A stretch of DNA of 64,000 bases from Elgaria multicarinata webbii (Eukaryota > Chordata > Lepidosauria > Squamata > Anguidae). The notes under the pieces were generated by a model. That model was not told the DNA's origin. It saw nothing but the letters and a program-made list of their open reading frames with translations, and made no database searches. Position numbers and translations under genes: made by a program. The stretch covers positions 128,005,681 through 128,069,680 of the forward strand of contig NC_086172.1 in NCBI RefSeq assembly GCF_023053635.1. The letters run 5' to 3'. Each line of letters begins with the position of its first letter. Position 1 is the stretch's first letter. Below are positions 29,970-40,119 of the stretch, in pieces.

Positions 29970-32900
29970 CAACCTGTCCTCCTCCTTCATGTGACTCACA
30001 CATATGGGTGACTGAAAAGCAAGAGACTTAACCAGAGGAGGGAGATGTCATGCCAGAATTGGAGGGGACCGCACTGTCAAAAGCCGCACCTGCGCAGGCA
30101 CTTCTATTGAGGCCATAGTGCTTGACGAAGGTAGAAGGTTGAACCCAGGCTGCTGCTTTACACTGCTGTGGGAGCAAAATGACCCTGAAGAAAGTGGAAG
30201 AGGCTTCTGTGGCTCTAGTGGAATGACACCGTACTTGTAGGGCAGTTGATAGACGTCTCAGCTGAAAGGCTAAAAGTATGGCTAAAACCACCCATTTGGC
30301 AAAGTGCTGTGATGACACTTCCTTGGATCCAGAAGGATGATGTTCTATAGATGTACTGTACAAAAAGAGTGTCCTTTTGACATCAAGCAAGTGGAGCTTA
30401 ATGTCCCTCATGGAGGGGGGTTGAGGAAAGAAGGTTGGCAACACTATACCCTGAGTTAAATGGAATTGTGAGACAACCTTTGGAAGAAAGAAGTAGTCCG
30501 GGCATAGCACAACTTCATCTGTATGAAAGGTGGGAAATGGTTGATCATGTCATAGGGCACGTAGTTTGCTTGCCAGTCATGCTGACGTAATAGCAATGAG
30601 AAAAACTACTTTCAACCTAAGGAACCTAAGGTCAACTATGGCCATAGGTTTGAATGGTTTGCCTGTTAATTGAGGTAATATAACTGAGAGACTCCTGGCC
30701 AGAACTGGAGGAGAAACTGGTGAGTAGAGGTTAGTAAGGCCTTCGAGGAACTGTTTGACAGGAGGATGAGAGAAGAAAGAACAGCCTGTATTGGCATGAT
30801 GAGCAGAATATGCTGCCAGGTAAACTTTGATAAAGAAGAGCGCTAGGGCTCTATTTTTAAGCAAGTAGAAAGTCTAAGCTGCTTGGCAAGCCACAAGATT
30901 TAGGGTCATTTTACGTTGGATTGCGAAATTTCAAGAAGACATTAAATTTGGTTTGCATGAAGCAGTCATTACTTCTACGACCTTGTCAGAGAACTATTGA
31001 GGTTTTGTGTTCTCCATGCAGTGAGACACAGAGTCTCCAAGTCCAGGTTACCGGTCTTCCTGTTGCTCATTCTGAGATTTGGGAGGTGAGGAAGATGGAG
31101 GAAGGTGTGGCTGGATATGGTAAGGAGTGTTGCAAACCATGTCCACTTTGGCCACCATGGGGTTATTGGGATGCAATGGGCCCCATCGTTATGCATTTAG
31201 TTCACCACTCATTTGATTAGAGAGAAGGGGGAAAACACCTGTCAGAATGCCCCCCAGTGAAGAAGAAAAGCGTCCCAGGAGAGTCCACTTCATGTCTGAC
31301 ACTGCTGCATTTTGTCATTAGAGTGATAGCAAAGAAGTGTATTGCTGGGATATCCCACATGTTGAAGAGGTCTCGAGTGACCACTGGGAGAGTTCCCACT
31401 TATGAGAGCTTCCTGACCTGCCGACAGAGTCAGCAGGAATGTTGGAAGTTCCTGCAAGGTCTGTGGTGACTGGGACAATATGGTGATGTACGCACCAGTC
31501 CCAGAAGTTAAGGGCCACTCAAAGGAGGAGAAAGGCATTTGTCCCACCTTATTTATATAGAAGAGAATGATGCTGTTGTCCATTTCAGTTTGGATAGATT
31601 GTCCCATGACCAAGCATTTGAATGTTTTCAAGGCTTTGGCAATTGCTGAATGTTCAAGCTGGCTAATGTGGAGGGCTTTCTCCTGATGGGACAAAAATCC
31701 CTGAGTATGAGTGAGCCACAATGAGTTCCTGTGCTGTGAAGGGATGAAGTCCCCCACTTAGGTGGTGGTGAGAGGGGGCTGCAAAGATTCAGTTGTCCAT
31801 TTATGGAAAAAACAGTGTCTTGAAGTCTTAAATGAGCCACCACCACTGCCATACACTTTCTGAAGACTCTGAGCTGTGTCTAACCTGAAAGGGAGAACTC
31901 AAGGCAAATGTGAGAAAGGTGCAAGACACAGGGGTTATGGCAATGTTGAAGTAAGCAGCATGAAGATCTATCCTAGTGAACCAATCTCCTTGATGTAGGA
32001 GGGAAAGAATGGAGCAGAGTATAGTCATTTTGAATTTCCTTGGGTGGGTGTAGTGATTTTTCATCCCTAAAATCAAGTATAGGATAGCAATTACCATCCT
32101 TTTTGGGAACTGTAAAGTACCTGGAGAAGAAACTTTGCACAGGGGAGAAGCTTTGGATCATGCCCTTGTTTAAGAGGATAGCAACTGCTTTTCTCATAAT
32201 TTAAGTGGGGTGAGAAGATTGGAAAATCCCTGTCGAAGATTTTCAAATCTGATGGAGGAGCCTTGGATGATAATAGAAAGCACCCACTTCTTGTTGGTAA
32301 TGGATCCCCAGGCATGAAGAAAAGGCTTTAGCCTGTTGTGATGAGAGAACCTGGTCTTGGGCTCTCCTGTAGAAGTCAAATACACCACTTGGTTTGGTCA
32401 GGATGCTTTGCAATGCATGAGTAGACCAGCGGTATTTTTTAGTGATTTGCTTGGAAAATCAACTCGGTGCTAAGGTAGCCCTTGGCATTGCCAGTATGAG
32501 CGTGGACAGTTAGTGGAAGTTGCAGAGAATTGGGTTCCTATTCCCATCTTCATTTTGTAGACGTGGTTTAAGGTATCGCCTGTGGATGCACTTCACCATT
32601 GAATGGGAGGCCCTACACTCTAGCTCTAGCTTCCTGGTGCAATCCTGCAGTACGAAGCTAGCATGACCTCGTAGCAACATGCTTGCTGTTTCTTCTGGCC
32701 TGCTTCATGAAGGCCTGGCAGTGGGCACAGGAGTCCACTCTGTGTGCCTCTCTGAGGCAGAGAAGGCAGATGGAGTGTCCATCGCTCATTGGTATTTTTG
32801 CACCACAGTGGGTACACTTCTTGAAGAAAGACTAGGCCATGTGTCCGAGGGGCAGGGGATGGAAACATGAACAGAAATGGGGGGGGGGGGGGGGGAGAGA

Positions 32901-33125
32901 GATAAAAGCAGCAAGCAAGGAGAAATAAGCTCTGTTCAGTGTACCAGAAGGGACAGGAAGATTTTATAGGTTTTTAAAACGCTGTTAGTTACTGCAGCAG
33001 ATGAAAAGGAATTGAGAGGCAGGCAGTGGAGTGTGAGGGTTTCCTAAACTTGATTTTAGCTTGAAAATGTACCAAATGACTGTTCTGCACAGGTGCATGT
33101 GAGTCACAGAGAATACAAAGAACTT
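29970..33125 (-). mobile_element. DIRS-like tyrosine-recombinase retroelement, broken
   Basis: This fossil lies between the convergent DNAL1 and MIDEAS genes. On the minus strand, parts appear in DIRS order: a gag-like region with clustered Cys/His (about 32870-32620), reverse transcriptase (about 32200-31830), RNase H-like region (about 31750-31290) and a tyrosine recombinase domain (about 30860-30030). Both ends carry related sequence in inverted orientation ('gtgactcacacatatgggtg' on the left, 'aggtgcatgtgagtcacaga' on the right), as expected of DIRS terminal repeats. At about 3.1 kb it is shorter than complete DIRS elements. It carries several breaks and cannot be functional as it stands. 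Moderate decay suggests middle age. Confidence 0.8.
32879..32895 (+). repeat. G17 homopolymer
   Basis: Seventeen Gs followed by a GA stretch lie inside the DIRS-like element. No role is evident. Confidence 0.9.
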
Positions 33126-33550
33126 AATGTTAAAAGATTTCTGTACAACCTGAAATATTACATACTCCTGAACAGATTAATTTCAAAAGGCTCTGAACCA
33201 CAGAACTGTGTGTGTGCGTGTGCAGAAGCAGGCTGCATGTATGCACTCAAAACATATAGCTGATGCAGTCAGATTGAACAGCACATCTGTTTGCAGTTGT
33301 GATCAGTGCTGGTAAAGGCAAGTGTGCCATCTGTTTCACAGGTGCACATATGGACTAGATCCACCTGGATTCTTACATGCAACCAAGAATGTCAAATACA
33401 CCCTTCCATACATCCTTTTTCATGCACAGTATCCCATCCATAAGCAGAAACATGCTTCCCTGGAAGGCTCATCTTGCAAGATCACCATGTGAGGACAATG
33501 GAGCACTGATTATGTATAGGAATCAATACAGCTAGCAGGAAAGCAACACA
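33126..33550. other. Intergenic gap between the DIRS-like element and the MIDEAS 3' end
   Basis: I see no gene or clear repeat in this short stretch. Confidence 0.5.
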
Positions 33551-33575
33551 CACTTTTTGCAGCACACATATTATA

Positions 33576-33581
33576 TTTAAT
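33576..33581 (-). terminator. MIDEAS: Poly(A) signal of MIDEAS
   Basis: ATTAAA on the minus strand is followed about 25 bases later by AAAGTGTGTGTTGC, a GU-rich downstream element. Cleavage would fall near 33555-33562. Confidence 0.55.
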
Positions 33582-35021
33582 TATGCCAAACAAAAAGCAC
33601 CATAATAGAGAAAAAAAGTTTTACCACCCTCTTTATCTTAAAACTCCATTTAAAAAAACAAACCTTGTTACAAAAGTTGCTTTTAAACCTTATTTAATAA
33701 AAGGTTTAAAAAGATACAATGGAACATCCAGAAGTAAATAAGTTACATAAGTACGTTAAATCACATCAGCAAGACTTTAGTGTATTAATATTTTGTAAAA
33801 AAAAAGAAAGAAAAAAGCACAAAAATAAATTGTCTGGTCTATCATCTGTACATAAGAGGTATATAATACTTTTGTATATACAATATTTTAATATGTAACA
33901 GTCTTTTTAAAAGGTGCAGCAAATACACAAAAGGCAGTTTCTGCTCATTTGTTAAAATAAAAGTTCTATACTTTAATAAAAGCATTTTATACAATAATTA
34001 CAAGACAGTTTCTGTACAGCACACCAAAAAGCACCAGCGTTACAAATTAAACATAGACTCAAGAAAAAGTCAAATTGTACCAAATCTGAAATTTGGGAGA
34101 TAAACCTTGAAGATGCAAAGAAAAAGGTTTTAAAACAACAAACTCCAACACACAATGACATTTTACAAAAATATATATATTCACCACCTCCTGAACAGAA
34201 GCAGCTGGGGATCTTTTAGAGGTTCAGCTGTTGATATAAATCCCATGTTCCAGAAATGATGTGATGGGCAGCGGGGTGGGGGAGGAGGAATTGTAGGCAG
34301 CTGGAGATTAGATGGCTTCAGCCTGTCGGGCAGTACAGCCAGTCTCTCAACCTTCACTCATTTCAACACAGCTTGGGCAGGAATTCTGAAATGAATGGAA
34401 GTTACACAGTCCTCATGCCTAGAGGATTTCAGCTCTAGCGCAGTGGCATATATATGGGATTAAAGAGACAGCTGAACTGAAGTCGAGGGTTTTCAGATAT
34501 TCTTTGAAAAAAACAGGTGTGTTTTGTTCTGTTTCCATCTCCTCCAAAAACACTGAACGGACTCTTATGAAAGTGCACGCTAGAAGACCATTTTCTAGAA
34601 CAAAAGTTTATGGGAAAATGTCTTGGGATGTAAATATTTTTGATAGCAGCAAAAAGCTCTCAAGAGTTAATTTCTTTTCAAACACTAGACCACAAAACAT
34701 TGTTGTACTCTGACAATCTCTAGCTAGAAGGGAAAAAAATTGGAAGCAGACCAAGATGCAGGTGGATAAAAGCAAGAGATGCTTAAACGACAGTTCTCTA
34801 CACCAATGATTAAGTTGATTGTGCAAATGTTATAAAGCTACCAAGAAACGTGGCAATATTTGAATCAGCAAAAAGATGCTTTTCCAAAAATTAAACTAAC
34901 TTTGATTTGCAGCTTCAAACATTTTATACTTAATTCATTGTGCAATCCAATCTAACGAAGCACTTCTACTCAAAAGTCCCAATGAGATCAGTAAGCCACA
35001 TTCTCTATTAACTTGCAGCCT

Positions 35022-35108
35022 ATGACTGCAATCCTACACACATTTACCTGGGAGCAAGCGCCACTGAACTCAATCGGAGTTACTTCTGTACAGACACAAA
35101 TAAAATTG
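35022..35108. repeat. Palindromic MITE
   Basis: The segment 'actgcaatcctacacacatt' is followed by 'tacctgggagcaagcgccac', the centre 'tgaactcaatcgga' and 'gttacttctgtacagacac'. The halves are inverted copies. Confidence 0.65.
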
Positions 35109-36837
35109 CAATGTTAGTGTATTATGAATAAAATGCTCATTAGCTAAAGTGATATTCTGTGAATGTAGTTCAGCCAGGGAACAATAAGGTTAAGCTCATG
35201 TGTGTCCAGCAAGAGTACTTTTCAATATAGGAAGGACATCCATAGAAAATTAATACATATGCTATTACTTTCAACTGTTTGTAGTTTCACTAACTACCCT
35301 GCAAGAACCTTAAATAAAGTTGGGCTCGATGTAAAACTGCAGTATGCAGCTCAGTTGCAATGTACTGGAAAATTACAGTAGAGTTGCATCTATTGCCTCA
35401 GAGAGTCTTCAAACAGAAGTGTTTCAAAATGAAATGCTTTCTCATAGGATGCTGAATATTACTCACTGAACAGAAAGACCCAACACAGCGATCCTGCTAG
35501 ACGTAGCTCAAGGGTAGATTTGAATGCTTTTTAAGTATCAAGAGCCATCCATTTCAAAGCTTGCAACGAAGATCACTTTCCTTATTTGAATTTCAGTAGG
35601 AAAAAGGCTAATGTTATAATCATGCCTATTAATCTAAATTTAGCATAAGGATTCTAATCCAGGCTCTTAGATGGCCACTCACTGGGTTGCCTCTGGCGAG
35701 TAAAACAGTCTCTAGGCAATTAGTCAGGGAAGCATTTGTAAACTGAGAGATCCGGTTCTCTTCTCTCATCCTCAAGGTCATTAAATGTGTTTCATATTAG
35801 ATGTTTGGCCAATTTGGGCTGATACAAATAAATCCACAAAATCTAATAGCCCATAATATTGTAAGAATATTCTCATCTAAGGGATATCAATTCCTCATTT
35901 TACAGCCAAGCAAATTACACACAGCAATTAATATGCCACTGCTGATTCTTTACCCAGTGTTGGAAGTGAACACATTCTAGAACAGTAGTCTGCAATCTTT
36001 CCAAACCGGGGACCCACCTTTAATCCAAACATGCTTTTGGGAGCCCAGTTAAGTGCTTTATCCTGTATTTGTATGGCAGTAGTGCTGCTCTTGCAATCCA
36101 CCTTAGGTCAAGACACATGTGATCGAGTAGGAACTCTGTGCTGAACTGTTGGGGGGAAAAGAATACATCTTGCCTTGTGGAAAAATATTTGTTCCGCCTC
36201 TTTCAAGAAAATGCTCCGACATCAGTTTAATTTAGTTACCACTTTCAAGGGTGATGTTTTGGCTGGTTGGGTTTGCACCTGAAATAGCCATCATTGCCTA
36301 TGTAGCCCTCTCTTCCTGGACATAAAAGAGAAAGAAAAACCTTTTTCTCTCAAGTTTGCTAGTAAATATCAGAACAAGGCCTTTTGATCCTTTGTCCAGG
36401 CTAACTGTAAAAGAAATGTGAAATTGGAGACATTTCTTGAAGATATAATTAAAAGCCATCTCCCACTCCCAATTAGACAATTAAAGGGGACGGGTATTTT
36501 CGCACTATTTATGCATAACAAAGGGCTGTGCAAAAATTTATAATTGAGAAGAACAGAGTATCAAGTCAAAATATAGCAGTTTGGAAAACAGTGTAAATGT
36601 AGGGCCAAATTCCTGAAGCTGTGCAAAAAGGAAAAAAAGCACAAGAACTTGGCCCAATTCCTTGAAGTCTGCTTTTATGATATAGTAGAGGGACTCATTT
36701 AAGAAGCCTAGTGGAATTTGGTCTGCATTATGTTGTGGCTGAAAAGGTTCAAAGGCTAATTTATGTAAAGTGTGTGGAGCTTTTCCATTATAAAGCACTG
36801 AAATTTTTAAAGTCACAGCAACAGATGTTAGTAGCTG

Positions 36838-36982
36838 ACCGGCAAGAGGTCTTCACCATCTCAGGCAGAGGTCTTTCTGAGCTATGCTGCTGGAAAAGCT
36901 TAAATGGGGCTGAAACCAGGACCTTACATGCTGAAAAGCATTGCTCCTCTACTGAGCTATTGGCCGACCCTCTCCAAGCCAC
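36838..36982 (-). repeat. tRNA-Ala-like SINE
   Basis: The minus strand has an A-box-like AATAGCTCAGTAGAGGAGC, ATGCTTTTCAGCATGTAAGG and a B-box-like GGTTTCAGCCC. This resembles tRNA-Ala followed by a SINE body. Confidence 0.7.
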
Positions 36983-37924
36983 AGAATCACCTGTTTAGCT
37001 CTTGGACCATGAGGGGCACCATGTTTCAATGGCTCTCCACGTAAAAACCACCCCAGCATCTTAGGGAGGTGACTAGGCTAAAACTCATTTCCAACATCCA
37101 AATATTTTTTGCACTGACTGGAAGGTTTTTTTAAAAAAAAAAATTATGGAAGATTAAAACATGCAAACCCACAGCGATACTTCTAATCCAGTCTACTAAT
37201 GCTGCACCATATAAGATTTCGCTGATCATACAGCACAGCTCTTGGAATGCATTCAGAGGCTGGTGGGGCCAAGAGCAAAGCAGCTGAATTAGGGCCCCCT
37301 GCAAATTAACCAAGCAACTCCTTCCTTCAGATGTCTTTCAATCCTCAAGTGTCCATTACATGCCACCAGTGTTACAAAACAGGGATTTTAAACCAAAGAT
37401 AAAATGCAACATAACTATCTTTTCCAAAAACATCTATGTCCACTGCTAGAAGCTTGTGGTTTCAGCATATTTGAGAGATCTCAAAAACTCCTGGGACACA
37501 ATCCCACGGCACACACAAATCAAGAAAGCTTCCAATGCAGACTGTTATGCATTTTAAAGAATTCTCAAAGTCTTGCTTTTCACGTCCCTCGTGGTTTTAC
37601 AGGGGTGGATTGGTTCTAAATACAGGCAGCTGTTACCTGCTTGCAAGTAATGGCTAAATATTTCCTTCCCCTCCACTTTTATAGCCCTTGATTTCTTAAC
37701 TTTTGTTTTAATGTGACTTTTTTTAAAAAAAACAAGACAGCCACAAGTTTGACAATTGAAAAGTGCAAACAAATGCATCCATAGTTGCATAAGTAGGGGG
37801 TTCTAGATCAATGAAATCAGGAATTTTATTGCAAAATATGTTATGTTCTTTGATATAATTTACAGATAATTAACCATTCTCTGTCTAATGAGATGCTAAG
37901 TATCTCAGTCACCTTACCCCAAAA

Positions 37925-38098
37925 ACAGGGGTCCTCAATATGGCACTTGTGGCCATCTCCATTGGTGCCCAGGGCAGCCATTATATGACTCGTTACGTCC
38001 TCCACAGGAGCCATTTTGTGGTGGTGCCGACAGCAGTTTCTCAAATTCCCAAATTGCCCACAGGCCCAAAAATGTTGGGGAGCCCTGACCAAGACATA
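37925..38098. repeat. Palindromic MITE
   Basis: The left arm 'ggggtcctcaatatggcact' and right arm 'aaaaatgttggggagccctg' are inverted relatives, as are 'agccattatatgac' and 'aggagccattttgtgg'. It lies in the putative MIDEAS 3' UTR. Confidence 0.5.
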
Positions 38099-38864
38099 CT
38101 TTTAAAAACACTCACATACATAATACACTACTACTGTTGGTTACAATTCAGTTCAGGTGTATCTGACTAAGCATCCTCTGGGCTTTCATTTTGGAAGTAT
38201 CATCTGACTCATTTACTTCTCCCCCACTGAAAACTCAAAAACTGGTACTCATTCATCTGCAGTGATGTAGAGATAAGTCTCCACACAATGTAAGATGACA
38301 ACTGCAAATGTTGCAGTTAAATACACATGCATCTGAGTACCAATCTATCTTCTACAGAGAAATTCTGGCCAAGTTAAGGTTTCTTTATTTTTCTCAGTGG
38401 GTGGCATCCAATGCCGTACTTACAGTAGACTCATTGAAATGAATGGAACTTAAATTAGACCTACATTGGATACTAGCCCAGACATTGGATATCTTTGATT
38501 TTTGAAACCTGGGATCTAAACAGTGCTAATAATGAACATTTTAAATGAAGAAACCTTTTGTTGGCAAATGACAGCCCAGCAGTGTGAGTTGCTCAGAACT
38601 TGCTCTTAGGAAGGAAGGAAAGATGTGTTCTGATTTCAATCAAATTAACCTGTGTTCTCAGATGGCTTTCATAATCTTTTTTTTTAAAGGACAAACACAA
38701 CTTTTAATACTGGCATCTTTTTTTTGGCTGGCTAATCTTTTGTGGGAAGACTGACTAGAATTGAAAAACAACTCCATGCCCAGATTCTTTTGGTTACAGA
38801 GCAATTCAATTTTACGGTGGAACCTCAAGCCATCCACTCGAACACCTTCTTAGCATATACATTG

Positions 38865-39085
38865 CAGCAGCTGTGACTTTTGTATATGTGGCTCCCTTTC
38901 ACAGAGCCAGACCACTGCTCCATCTAGCCCATCACCATCTATACAGATTGGCACTACCCCTCCAAGGTCTTGGGCAAACGTCTATCCCAATCCCATCAGC
39001 CAAAGAACCTTTTAACTAAAAATGCAAGGGATCGAACCTGACACCTCGTGCAAGCAAAGCATTTGTTCTTCCACTGAGCTATGAA
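38865..39085 (-). repeat. tRNA-Ala-derived SINE
   Basis: The minus strand begins GGGATGTTCATAGCTCAGTG, then 'tgctttgcttgcacgaggtg' and GGTTCGATCCC. These are the A box, anticodon region and B box of tRNA-Ala (UGC), followed by a SINE body ending in 'gatggagcagtggtctggc'. The body and the mismatched acceptor stem argue against a functional tRNA gene. Confidence 0.8.
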
Positions 39086-39337
39086 CATCCCGGTCATTGA
39101 GGTCTCACCAACAACCCTTGCCTCTAATTGTAACAAGTGTACAAAAATATGGTCAGCCCTACGTAGCATTTCCAAATTCAACAGTGAAGGGCCAGCTCTG
39201 AGACTGAATGAATACTGGCTACACTGCTTCCTGTGTGTAAAAAGACATGTCTCCCAGCAAGGCTGTTCACTGATCACTACCAGAAGGATACCGACCTGTT
39301 GTGGACAATTAATTCTCATATGGTAGGACTGACAGAA

Positions 39338-39440
39338 AACACAGAATCATAGAATAGCAGAGTTGGAAGGCGCCTGCAAGGCCATTGAGTCCAACCCCGT
39401 GCTCATTTGCAGGAATCTGGAATCTGTCCCTAAACTAAAT
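39338..39440 (-). repeat. CR1 LINE 3' end
   Basis: 'cagaatcatagaatagcaga' and 'gttggaaggcgcctgcaagg' are the reverse of the CR1 3' terminus, as at 1411. Confidence 0.88.
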
Positions 39441-39893
39441 GGATTGAGACAGTCAGTGAATGTTGAGTAACAAAGAAAATTTGGAGACAAGAGAAGGAAG
39501 TAGTCAAAGGAAACAGTATGGATTCTCGAAGTAAAATTCCCAGAGTCACTTGTATCAATGTCCAGATGCTTCAGCAGACTTCTGTCTCAAATGTAGATGC
39601 CATGGTGGCTTGAACTGAAAGAAAACCGAATTCCATTCCATAATTAGGTACTAAAACAGTTATTTATAAATAAATGTTATTCATAAAATTTTGGTTTTTC
39701 TTTAAAAAATAGAAATTTCAAGGTCACACTTTTTCTTTTAAAATCCATCAGTTCAACTCAGTCTTTGTTAGGCAAGGCAAGGAAGGAAGTGGAAGCAAGA
39801 GGGCTGGAGGAACAATACAGGTACAGATGGAAAAGTATCACGAGGATCAGAGACTCCAGCCTGACTGCACTCTCGACCGCTTCGGGCCCTTGG

Positions 39894-40119
39894 CTAGACT
39901 TCTCCATCTTCGTCGGAGCTGCTGCTACTGCTGCTTCCCCCGCTAGAGCTTCCGCTATCGCTGCTTTCCTCATGCTGAGCTTGTCTGCGAGCTGCTGCCG
40001 CCGCTGCCGCCGCCGCCTCTGCCTCTTCCTTCTCTCGCAGCTTCAGAGCTGCTGCCTTTTTCTCCTGCTCAGCATGGCTTTTCATGTGAGCGCTGCGGCT
40101 TTTCACTTTGTAGAAGATT
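39894..40119 (-). CDS. MIDEAS: MIDEAS last coding exon
   Basis: The acceptor is 'gtatgttcccacag'. The exon starts inside the C2H2 finger ([15 protein letters not shown]), then gives [19 protein letters not shown], a nine-Ala run, [14 protein letters not shown], a Ser run and DEDGEV, and ends at TAG (39896-39894). Confidence 0.95.

Larger units (their letters stand above)
33555..39893 (-). other. MIDEAS: Probable 3' UTR of MIDEAS
   Basis: The stretch lies between the MIDEAS stop (39894-39896) and a convincing poly(A) signal at 33581-33576. The distal 1 kb is AT-rich and repeat-free. The middle contains SINE and MITE insertions (36838-36980, 37925-38095, 38865-39085, 39340-39440). No splice site or open frame of note is seen. 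The length, about 6.3 kb, is inferred from the signal only. Confidence 0.45.

Noticed and set aside
38995-39085. Minus-strand tRNA-Ala gene
   Set aside because: The A box, anticodon region and B box are recognisable, but the acceptor stem does not pair and a SINE body follows. The same head recurs at 36838 and 53393. It is a SINE.
28965-39893. PNMA1, expected here from human synteny
   Set aside because: No gag-like PNMA frame is visible. PNMA1 is a mammal-specific domesticated gene, so its absence fits a reptile.
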